Shown in pieces: positions 1 through 6,374 of a stretch of 25,565 bases of DNA. Both the position numbers and the translations under genes were made by a program. Under the pieces are notes generated by a model. That model was not told the DNA's origin. It was given only the letters and a program-made list of their open reading frames with translations, and ran no database searches. The stretch is from NCBI GenBank assembly GCA_964247295.1, contig CAXTTV010000057.1, positions 1 to 25,565 of the forward strand. Direction: 5' to 3'. The stretch's first letter is position 1. The number at the start of each line of letters is the position of its first letter. Source of the DNA: CAXTTV01 sp964247295 (GTDB lineage Bacteria > Chloroflexota > Ktedonobacteria > Ktedonobacterales > Ktedonobacteraceae).

Positions 1-1
1 T

Positions 2-409
2 GCATTAGATTACCCACCCGATGAGCATCATGGATTGCAAAATCGCGAGAATTTTATTACAGCAGGTTTAAATGAGGAGGCTGAAGCACAGTTAAGGAGC
101 ATTCTTGCTAAAGACGAGATGATGATAGGCCACCCAGAAATATACTTTGATGAATATTTGCCTTTAGAAAAAACTTTTTGGAGAGCTGTCAGCCAAAAAG
201 AAGATGAATTAATGGAAGATGGAAAATTATCAGAAGAAGACAAGCAAAAACAGGCAAGACAATTTGGTAAAGAGGCTATGGTTCAAGCTCTTAGAGATGG
301 AAAGGAATATATTCCAGAAACGGGTAATTTTGTTAAGGTATTTGGGTCAACAACAGGAAAGCCATACACAGAAATATATGGGGAAATGTGGGATAAACAA
401 TACAAATAA
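2..409 (+). CDS. C-terminal part of a larger protein, possible toxin module (5' end outside window)
   Basis: The frame is open from the first bases of the window, so this is the 3' end of a longer gene; a TTG at 35 is the first possible internal start but is probably not used. The visible 135 residues are highly charged. Near the N-terminal edge lies a D-E-H-H-G stretch followed by N-R-E-N, which recalls the His-rich motifs of HNH/ENDO VII-type toxin nucleases, but I cannot assign a family. The tail is Lys/Glu-rich and ends with T-E-I-Y-G and W-D-K-Q-Y-K. Two small related genes follow at once, and the last ~80 residues recur at 3963-4207, again followed by the same two genes. This layout resembles a polymorphic toxin C-terminus with immunity genes. 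Function is inference; the partial coding status is well supported. Confidence 0.6.
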   Translation, partial: ALDYPPDEHHGLQNRENFITAGLNEEAEAQLRSILAKDEMMIGHPEIYFDEYLPLEKTFWRAVSQKEDELMEDGKLSEEDKQKQARQFGKEAMVQALRDGKEYIPETGNFVKVFGSTTGKPYTEIYGEMWDKQYK

Positions 410-438
410 ATTATTCGTAAAATAGAAAGAGGAACAAT

Positions 439-1038
439 ATGCCAGATCAGAAAGACCGTCAAAGGCTTGTTGAAGCTTTAAGACCTTTTAATGCTCGTAT
501 GGCAACGACAGCGGAACTCGAAAGCACAAAGATTGAGGAATACCATTTTCCGCTTTCTTTCAAACATTATCAGCTTTATGCCCTCAAATATTTCGTAACT
601 ACCGATATTATCACGGAATATGTCGCAATCGCGGAGAATCTTTCTCCATGCATTCCTACTGCATGGTTTGATTTTGAGTATGTACTCAAGGCTGATGGCT
701 TTATCATTGCCACTTCTGAACAGGCTTTAGACTATGTGGTGACTGCCTTTACATTGTTGCCCTATGTTGAAGGTGGTTTCTTTCTGATTTCTCTCGCGAG
801 AGATCTCCCTATATGGAATGAGCAGAAGAAGCCTGAAATTTTATTACAGCTTGAGCCCATTATCGTTCCTCCTACTGCTACCTCTTCTCGTCAGGGATTT
901 ATTGTCACGTTCTACGCTGTCCACGATAATAAGGTGAAGCATTATAGCGTATCGGTCTCACCAACTGGCCGTATGGAAGAAACCATCACAATGATTGCCG
1001 AAAATCTGCCAATGCCTATATACCGGTCTTTAACATAA
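439..1038 (+). CDS. Small protein of a four-member local family (copy A, first gene); possible immunity protein
   Basis: This 199-residue soluble protein has no signal peptide or membrane segment. The ATG at 439 is preceded by a purine-rich ribosome site (agaaagagga) and lies 29 bases after the previous stop. It is roughly 80% identical to the product of 4237-4839 and more distantly related to those of 1106-1678 and 4899-5475. Features shared by all four include a Y-x-F-P-L segment near residue 35, E-Q-A-L-x-Y or a close variant near residue 95, D-L-P-I-W near 122, and a C-terminal F-Y-A-x-H/R, Y-x-V-x-V-S, G-x-x-E-E pattern. I do not recognise the family. Position directly after the possible toxin C-terminus, in both copies of the cassette, suggests an immunity or partner protein; that is inference only. 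Confidence 0.75.
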   Translation: MPDQKDRQRLVEALRPFNARMATTAELESTKIEEYHFPLSFKHYQLYALKYFVTTDIITEYVAIAENLSPCIPTAWFDFEYVLKADGFIIATSEQALDYVVTAFTLLPYVEGGFFLISLARDLPIWNEQKKPEILLQLEPIIVPPTATSSRQGFIVTFYAVHDNKVKHYSVSVSPTGRMEETITMIAENLPMPIYRSLT

Positions 1039-1105
1039 GGTAATGGATACGTAAAAGATAGTCTTTAAAGAAAAAAAGGTTTGTATTTTTAGGTTGGAGG
1101 ATCAT

Positions 1106-1678
1106 ATGCAAAGTTCTCATAAAATACATAAGAAATTAGTAGAGATGTTTGTCTCAGATAATATAGATTTTAGGGAGACAAAGGTCACTAAGTATCCGTT
1201 TCCTCTTCCGCTCAATATTTGCGAGATTTATGCTTTTCGTACATGGTTTGCGAAGCCGACAACCATGTATGTTGTTATATCTCCTGAATATGACCCTGTT
1301 CCTCTCTCATGTCTGGAAGTATTTGAGGAGATACTATTGGTTGACGAGTTTATGCTCTCAACTGCTGAACAGGCCCTTGCCTACACGACGACAGCTTTTA
1401 CCCTGGCTCCGCCGCTTCCGGGCTTGTTCTATATCATTTCGGAAGCGGGAGATTTGCCTATATGGGAGCTTGAAAAGCGGAATGAGATCGTTGCCCGTTT
1501 CGAGTCGGTGATTACGCCACCCGTCGTAACTACTATAGAAGGAGGATATCGGGTGGCGTTCTACGCCTGTCATAACGATACTCTGAGATATTATACGGTT
1601 CAGGTCTCCTCCGGTGGACATGTTGAAGAGAGCAGCAAGATAGTAGCAGAGGGGCTTCCTTTGCCTGTTCGCTTATGA
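1106..1678 (+). CDS. Small protein of the same local family (copy A, second gene)
   Basis: This 190-residue soluble protein is a diverged paralogue of the 439-1038 product. It shares T-K-V-x-K-Y-P-F-P-L, E-Q-A-L-A-Y-T, D-L-P-I-W and the C-terminal F-Y-A-C-H and Y-Y-T-V-Q-V-S patterns. I chose the ATG at 1106 over an in-frame TTG at 1094 because ttggagg at 1094-1100 is a good ribosome site for 1106, and because the copy-B homologue begins M-Q-S at the equivalent place. The gene lies 67 bases after the previous stop, so co-transcription is likely. No function is recognised; a second immunity-like or partner protein is the simplest guess. No clear terminator follows. Confidence 0.75.
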   Translation: MQSSHKIHKKLVEMFVSDNIDFRETKVTKYPFPLPLNICEIYAFRTWFAKPTTMYVVISPEYDPVPLSCLEVFEEILLVDEFMLSTAEQALAYTTTAFTLAPPLPGLFYIISEAGDLPIWELEKRNEIVARFESVITPPVVTTIEGGYRVAFYACHNDTLRYYTVQVSSGGHVEESSKIVAEGLPLPVRL

Positions 1679-1716
1679 CAAACGAGCTTCATCCATGATC
1701 CTATCCTTGCCTTAGT

Positions 1717-1746
1717 TTGACACTCCAAGCGATCTGAGGCTATACT
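1717..1746 (+). promoter_or_regulatory. Sigma-70-type promoter for tatD-cysS
   Basis: TTGACA at 1717-1722 and TATACT at 1741-1746 are separated by 18 bases, a near-consensus housekeeping promoter. It lies about 95 bases before the tatD start and after the end of the cassette, so tatD-cysS probably forms its own transcription unit. Confidence 0.7.
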
Positions 1747-1838
1747 AAAGGGCCGCTAAACTATACTTTTTGAAGCATAGAAGCGGTAATACAAGATGCA
1801 AAGTGCCGGGTCTGGCCTGGAGTGAAGAAAGGAATGTG

Positions 1839-2666
1839 TTGTTGCTGATTGATAGTCATGCGCACGTCCATGATACCCGTTTTCGCAAAGATCGTGAGGA
1901 GATGCTCCAGGCGACCTTCGCTGGGGGGGTGGAGCGGATCGTAGATCCTGGGACAGATCTTGAAACCAGCCGGGCCTCGTTACAACTGGCGCAAGCCTTC
2001 CCTGGTCGGATCTTTACAGGTGTTGGCACTCATCCCCACGATGCCCAGACCCACTCGGATACAGTGGAGGCGGAGTACCGAAAGATGGTACAGGAACCTG
2101 AAGTTGTGGCAATTGGGGAGTTTGGGCTGGATTATTATCGAGATCTCTCGCCTCGCGATATACAGCGCGAGGTATTTTATCGTCATCTGCAATTAGCGCG
2201 CGACTATAATCTGCCGTGTATTATTCATGTGCGCGACTCACATGACGATGTTATAGAATTATTGAGGGCGCATGGGCGGGATCTGCGTGGCGTCTTTCAT
2301 TGCTTTTCTGGAACAGTGAAGCAGGCCGAGGAATGTCTGGAATTCGCGGGCTTTGTGCTTTCCTTTGCCGGCCCATTAACGCGTGAAGATAATGAGCTGC
2401 CTGAGGTTGCGAGGCTGGCCCCGCTGGACCGTATCCTCGTAGAGACCGACAGCCCCTATCTCATCCCTAAACTGCTTAAAGCGAAACGCAATGAGCCCTT
2501 ATTTGTAAAGCGTGTCGCCGAGCGGCTCGCCGAGGTTCGCGGCCTATCTCTGGAAGAGATCGCTCAGGTAACAACCGCCAACACCAATCGCTTATTCGAT
2601 CTTGAGCAGGCCCGAACGAGCATTTTGGCTTCACACGTGTCTGCCGATCACGGAGATATTCATTAA
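1839..2666 (+). CDS. tatD: TatD-family metal-dependent hydrolase (DNase)
   Basis: TatD proteins are cytoplasmic TIM-barrel metalloenzymes with 3'-5' exonuclease/DNase activity. All expected metal-site motifs are present: I-D-S-H-A-H at residues 4-9, G-E-F-G-L-D-Y-Y in the middle, I-H-V-R-D, H-C-F-S-G, and E-T-D-S-P-Y-L with the catalytic Asp. The C-terminal R-N-E-P and T-T-x-N-x-x-R-L-F segments are also typical. Length from TTG 1839 is 275 residues, close to the family norm of about 260. The frame is open upstream to 1770, but aaagga just before makes TTG 1839 the best start; GTG 1836 and TTG 1842 are alternatives. The stop is 1 base before the cysS ATG, so the two genes are tightly coupled. 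Confidence 0.95.
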   Translation: MLLIDSHAHVHDTRFRKDREEMLQATFAGGVERIVDPGTDLETSRASLQLAQAFPGRIFTGVGTHPHDAQTHSDTVEAEYRKMVQEPEVVAIGEFGLDYYRDLSPRDIQREVFYRHLQLARDYNLPCIIHVRDSHDDVIELLRAHGRDLRGVFHCFSGTVKQAEECLEFAGFVLSFAGPLTREDNELPEVARLAPLDRILVETDSPYLIPKLLKAKRNEPLFVKRVAERLAEVRGLSLEEIAQVTTANTNRLFDLEQARTSILASHVSADHGDIH

Positions 2667-2667
2667 A

Positions 2668-3852
2668 ATGAAATTGTTTAATACACTTACTCAATCCCTG
2701 GAAGAATTCAAACCCATAGAGAATACGGTTCGTATGTATGTTTGTGGTGTCACCCCATATGACACCACGCATCTGGGGCACGCCTTCACCTATGTCACCT
2801 TTGATACACTCCGTCGCTATCTCAACTTTCTTGGTCATCCCGTCAACTATGTTCAGAACGTCACCGACATCGACGATGACATTTTGCGCAAAGCCAAAGA
2901 GGTTGGCCTTTCCTGGACAGAGCTGGGTCAGCGCGAGACCGAGCGCTATCTCCGTGACATGGACTCCCTGAATGTAGATAGGCCGACCACCTACGCCCAC
3001 GCCACCGAAGAGATCGCATCCATGGTTGAGATCATACGACCACTGGTAGAGCAGGGGTATGCCTATGTCAGCGAAGGGTGTGTCTTTTTTAGCGTCGAGA
3101 AAGATCCCGCTTTTGGGATGATGGCCCACGCAATCGGTCTGAACAGCTACAAAGCCATGCTAGAGATCGCCAACGAACGAGGAAACTTCCCAGAGGACAG
3201 TCGCAAGCGAGATCCCCTGGACTTTGTGCTCTGGCAAGCACAGGCCCCCGGTGAACCGGCCTGGGAGAGCCCGTGGGGACCGGGGAGGCCCGGCTGGCAC
3301 ATCGAATGTAGCGCCATGTCCATGAAATATCTTGGTCAGCAGATCGACATTCATGGTGGTGGCGTGGACCTCGCCTTCCCGCACCACACCTGTGAGATCG
3401 CCCAGTCCGAGCATTACAGCCACGAAGCCCCGTTCAGCCGCGTCTGGATGCACACCGGCATGGTCTATCAGGACGGCGAAAAAATGAGCAAATCGCTAGG
3501 GAACCTCACCCTGGTGAGTAACCTCCTCAAAGAGTACAGCCCCAACGTCATCCGCATCACCCTGCTGGATCACCACTATCGGTATCCCTGGGAATGCTTC
3601 CCCGCCGACCTGCAAGTCTCCGTTCAGGCCGAAAACCTCTTCAAACAGGTCAGAGAAATGGTTGGAAGTGAGTTGCGCGGCCAGGATCAGATGCTGCTGG
3701 ATCGTTTCCGTGTCGCCATGGACAACGACTTGAACACCCCGGAGGCGCTCCAGCTTGTTCGCCAGGAGGCAAAGGAAGCCGTCGAGAAACAAGATATTGC
3801 TATAGGCTCCGAAGTATTGAGGCTCGCCTCCGTCCTGGGCCTCCAGTTCTAG
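2668..3852 (+). CDS. Short cysteinyl-tRNA synthetase-like / MshC-type cysteine ligase
   Basis: This is a class I synthetase-fold enzyme that activates cysteine with ATP. It has the signature H-L-G-H (35-38), K-M-S-K-S (272-276), and zinc-site residues C26, C214 (in G-W-H-I-E-C-S-A) and H239/H240. The ATG at 2668 follows the tatD stop by one base; the frame extends upstream to 2602 but inside tatD. At 394 residues it is about 70 shorter than E. coli CysRS (461). It ends some 35 residues after M-D-N-D-L-N-T-P, so the usual anticodon-binding tail is missing. C-G-V-T-P-Y-D-T-T-H-L-G-H-A also fits MshC (cysteine:glucosaminyl-inositol ligase of mycothiol synthesis) better than the usual CysRS P-T-V-Y-D. 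It could be MshC, a paralogue with another acceptor, or a minimal lineage-specific CysRS. Confidence 0.85.
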   Translation: MKLFNTLTQSLEEFKPIENTVRMYVCGVTPYDTTHLGHAFTYVTFDTLRRYLNFLGHPVNYVQNVTDIDDDILRKAKEVGLSWTELGQRETERYLRDMDSLNVDRPTTYAHATEEIASMVEIIRPLVEQGYAYVSEGCVFFSVEKDPAFGMMAHAIGLNSYKAMLEIANERGNFPEDSRKRDPLDFVLWQAQAPGEPAWESPWGPGRPGWHIECSAMSMKYLGQQIDIHGGGVDLAFPHHTCEIAQSEHYSHEAPFSRVWMHTGMVYQDGEKMSKSLGNLTLVSNLLKEYSPNVIRITLLDHHYRYPWECFPADLQVSVQAENLFKQVREMVGSELRGQDQMLLDRFRVAMDNDLNTPEALQLVRQEAKEAVEKQDIAIGSEVLRLASVLGLQF

Positions 3853-3962
3853 CAGAAACAAAGAAAAAGCTCCTCATGCGCTGTTAATGCCATTGGGCAA
3901 GTAGTGCATGGGGAGTTTTATTTTTCTAGAAGCCCGAGAATCTGACCCTACCCTTAATCTTG

Positions 3963-4207
3963 TAGAAAAAACTTTCTGGAGAGCTTTCAGTCAAAAAGAA
4001 GATGAATTGATGGAAGATGAAAAATTATCAGAAGAAGATAAGCAGAAAGAGGCAAGACAATTTGGTAAAACGGCCATGGTTCAAGCCATTAGAGATGGAA
4101 AGGAATATATTCCAGAAATTGGTCGTTTTGCTATCTTAGTTGGACCAGCAACAGAAACATCGTGTACAGAAATATACGGGAAAGTTTGGGATGAACAATA
4201 TAAATAA
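3963..4207 (+). pseudogene. 5'-truncated copy of the possible toxin C-terminus
   Basis: From 3963 the translation matches the last ~80 residues of the gene ending at 409: E-K-T-F-W-R-A, then a Lys/Glu-rich run, then T-E-I-Y-G and Y-K at the end. Upstream of 3963 the match stops. The open frame reaches back to an ATG at 3908, but that start lacks a clear ribosome site and its first ~18 residues do not match copy A. The segment with the D-E-H-H-G motif is therefore absent. I read it as an orphan C-terminal fragment, most likely non-functional, although a 99-residue product from 3908 cannot be excluded. It lies 29 bases upstream of the next gene, as in copy A. Confidence 0.7.
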
Positions 4208-4236
4208 GTATTTAATAAAATAGAAAGAGGAAAAAC

Positions 4237-4839
4237 ATGCAAGATCAGAATGATCGTCAAAGGCTTGTTGAAGCTATAAGATCTTTCAACGCTCGTATGG
4301 CAACTATAGCAGAGCTCGAAAAAACGAAAATACAGGAGTATCCTTTTCCGCTTTCCTTGAAGCATTATCAACTTTACGCGCTTAGATATCCTGTAACTGG
4401 CGATATCATTACTGACTATGTTGCGATTGCTGAGAATCTTTCTCCCTGCATTCCTACAGCATGGTTTGATTTTGAGTATTTGCTTCAGGCTGATGGCTTT
4501 ATTCTTACAACTCCAGAGCAGGCTTTAGAGTATGTTTTAACAGCCTTTGCTCTGCTGCCCTATATCAAAGGTCGTTTCTTTCTGATTTCTCACGCGAGAG
4601 ATCTTCCTATTTGGGATGAGCAGAAGAAGCTTGAAATTATCTCTGGCTTTGAGCCGATCATTGCCCCACCTGCTGTCACCTTTTCTCACCAAGGATTTAT
4701 TGTCACGTTCTATGCCATTCACGACAATATGCTGAAGCATTATAGTGTGTTGGTCTCGCCAACTGGACAAATGGAAGAGACTATCACGATGATCGCAGAG
4801 AAGCTTCCAATGCCGATTTATCGGTCTTTAACACTATAG
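4237..4839 (+). CDS. Small protein of the local family (copy B, first gene)
   Basis: This 200-residue soluble protein is the close homologue of the 439-1038 product (roughly 80% identity by eye over the full length, one residue longer). The ATG is preceded by gaaagagg at a normal spacing. The family landmarks Y-P-F-P-L, E-Q-A-L-E-Y, D-L-P-I-W, F-Y-A-I-H and the Y-S-V-x-V-S-P-T-G patch are all kept. No frame damage is visible, in contrast to the genes on either side in this copy, so selection may have kept this one. Function is unknown; retention next to a broken toxin-like fragment is what would be expected of an orphan immunity gene, which is inference. Confidence 0.75.
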   Translation: MQDQNDRQRLVEAIRSFNARMATIAELEKTKIQEYPFPLSLKHYQLYALRYPVTGDIITDYVAIAENLSPCIPTAWFDFEYLLQADGFILTTPEQALEYVLTAFALLPYIKGRFFLISHARDLPIWDEQKKLEIISGFEPIIAPPAVTFSHQGFIVTFYAIHDNMLKHYSVLVSPTGQMEETITMIAEKLPMPIYRSLTL

Positions 4840-4898
4840 ACTAGTAAAAAGTCATGCGAACAGAAAAGGTAGCAGATATTTTTAGATAAGAGGGTTAT

Positions 4899-5475
4899 AT
4901 GCAAAGCTACGTTAAGATACAAAGAAAATTAGTAGAGGTGTTTGCTCCAAATTCAGAAATGTTCATCCAAACCAAAGTCACGAAATATCCGTTTCCTCTT
5001 CCACTGAATGTTTGTGAAATCTTTGTGTTTCGGATGTGGTTTGCGGAACCTACCACAATCTATGTAGCGACGGCTCCAGATCACGATCCCTTTCATTTAT
5101 CTTCATTTGAGGTCTTCGAGTCTGTGCTTCAGGTTGACGGCTTCACGCTCTCGACTCCTGACCAGGCGCTGGCTTACACAAATACTGTATTTACCCCGGC
5201 CCCACCTCTTCCTGGCCTGTTCTACATTGTTTCTCGGGCCAATGACCTGCCAATTTGGGAGGCTGAAAAGCGTGATGAAATTATTGCCCGTTTCGAGTCG
5301 GTAATTACTTTACCCGCTGTGACCTCGACCGAGAGGGGATTATGAGGTGACATTCTATGCCTGCCGCGATGATACTTTGAGGTATTACACGGTTCAGGTC
5401 TCTCCCAGTGGGCATATTGAAGAAAGCAGTACGCTGGTCGCTGGGGATCTTCCTCTACCTGTTCGCGCAGATTAG
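4899..5475 (+). pseudogene. Frameshifted small family gene (copy B, second gene)
   Basis: The ATG at 4899 has a good ribosome site (aagaggg) and the translation matches the 1106-1678 product up to about residue 147, where the frame stops at 5345. Beyond this point the match continues in another frame: Y-E-V-T-F-Y-A-C, Y-Y-T-V-Q-V-S-P, E-E-S-S and L-P-L-P-V-R to a stop at 5473-5475. One extra T near 5339-5341 accounts for the shift. If the extra base is removed the product is about 191 residues, the same length as copy A. The gene is either recently inactivated or carries a sequencing error. As it stands, a 148-residue protein lacking the conserved C-terminal strands would be made. Confidence 0.8.
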
Positions 5476-5518
5476 AGTATAGGATCATAGGGCGTGGTGC
5501 TCGATAGAGCATGATGTT

Positions 5519-5622
5519 TCGCTTGCTTAAGAAGCTGCTTTTTATATCTAAGCTTGCCACGAAGATGACCCGGTGGAGACTCGTAGCTCGGCTGTTGATC
5601 CGCCGAAAGGAAACGGTGTTCT
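5519..5622. repeat. Short degenerate dispersed repeat, copy 1
   Basis: TCGCTTGCTTA at 5519-5529, GCTTGCCACGAAGATGACCC at 5552-5571 and a CGCCGAAAGG-type block starting at 5601 recur in the same order at 17133-17222, with two mismatches in the central 20 bases. The spacing of the first two blocks is almost the same (33 and 31 bases). The identity and strand of the element are unknown. Confidence 0.5.
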
Positions 5623-6157
5623 CCCACCTCTCCATCGCCACAACCATCCTTATGATGAGAACTGGGAAAGATGACCGAAGTCGGCCAGGAAACCCGCAAT
5701 CGCTCCCGGTCCCACTGGCCTGATTGATCACCCTCATGCAAGTTCCCTTTCTACTCTTCCAGATAATAAGCCAGGAGAACAAGCAAGCCGCCCCAGACAT
5801 GTTGATGAACTCCCTCTTCTGACTGTTCGATCTGCCTACCTTCAAGGTGCACGTACATACGTTCATTTCTTTTGATCATACTCAGGATTGAACAAGGACT
5901 CTAGTACCTGAATTATCAGACTAATTGACGTTTAACCTGTTCCTTGATTATTGTAAGAAGTGTGAAGATCTTCTATCAAGTCCAGCTAGAGAATCTTTTA
6001 TAGAGGTGTAGTAAAATCAGTAATTTTAAAAATCAAACTGACTACAGAAGATTTTCAAGTCTCTCATTGAAGTGCTCGTGATGTCGTGAGCGTACACATT
6101 AACATAGTCTATGGCCGAGAAAGAAGGGTAACCTTCCAGATATGACCGCTTTTATAT

Positions 6158-6322
6158 ATGGCGATATTGCTCGCAGGTTTGCACCGCTATCGAGCACGAG
6201 AATATAGCCAGAGAGCGATTACTCCTTTCACACTCTGTAGTTTTGGCCTGGCTTTTGATGCCGTGAAAGACCAGGAACCTATTGAAATCGTTGTAGCAGG
6301 GAGTCCTGGTGCGGTCAAATAG
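6158..6322 (+). pseudogene. 54-codon coding-like remnant, possible 3' end of a larger gene
   Basis: The frame from ATG 6158 to TAG 6320-6322 gives a protein-like tail containing A-R-E-Y-S-Q-R-A, F-G-L-A-F-D-A-V and E-I-V-V-A-G-S-P-G-A. There is no ribosome site before the ATG. The composition, and the F-G-x-A-x-D followed by E-I-x-x-x-G, resemble the C-terminal part of thioredoxin-domain (DUF255/YyaL-type) proteins, but the likeness is weak. I treat it as a gene stub. Confidence 0.35.
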
Positions 6323-6374
6323 GAAGAATATCGTCGAAACCATACCAATATAAACTTTCTTTAAGGAGGAAGTG

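Larger units (their letters stand above)
165..1678 (+). repeat. Cassette copy A of a diverged segmental duplication
   Basis: The segment holds the tail of the possible toxin gene and the two small family genes. It matches 3963-5475 in gene order, spacing and sequence; homology starts in both copies at tagaaaaaact and runs to the end of the second small gene. Copy A is the more complete one: its first gene continues upstream and all frames are open. The two copies are separated by tatD-cysS. Confidence 0.85.
3963..5475 (+). repeat. Cassette copy B of the diverged segmental duplication
   Basis: This copy has the same gene order and spacing as 165-1678. It begins abruptly about 110 bases after the cysS stop, in the middle of the first gene, and contains one frameshift in the last gene. 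Together with copy A it brackets tatD-cysS in direct orientation. Confidence 0.85.
5476..6374 (+). other. Gene-poor stretch with decayed coding remnants
   Basis: No convincing intact gene is seen in these 900 bases on either strand. The interval contains one copy of a short degenerate repeat (5519-5622). It also has a long forward frame from about 5552 to 5873 interrupted by one TGA near 5670, and a 54-codon remnant at 6158-6322. The open frames of 60-90 codons here lack ribosome sites and recognisable domains. It reads as degraded accessory sequence. Confidence 0.5.

Noticed and set aside
2476..3129. 217-codon minus-strand frame across tatD-cysS
   Set aside because: It is antisense to two well-supported genes, without protein-like motifs.
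5222..5866. 214-codon minus-strand frame over the copy-B tail and the following gap
   Set aside because: It overlaps the coding strand of the frameshifted family gene in antisense and shows no recognisable domain or ribosome site.
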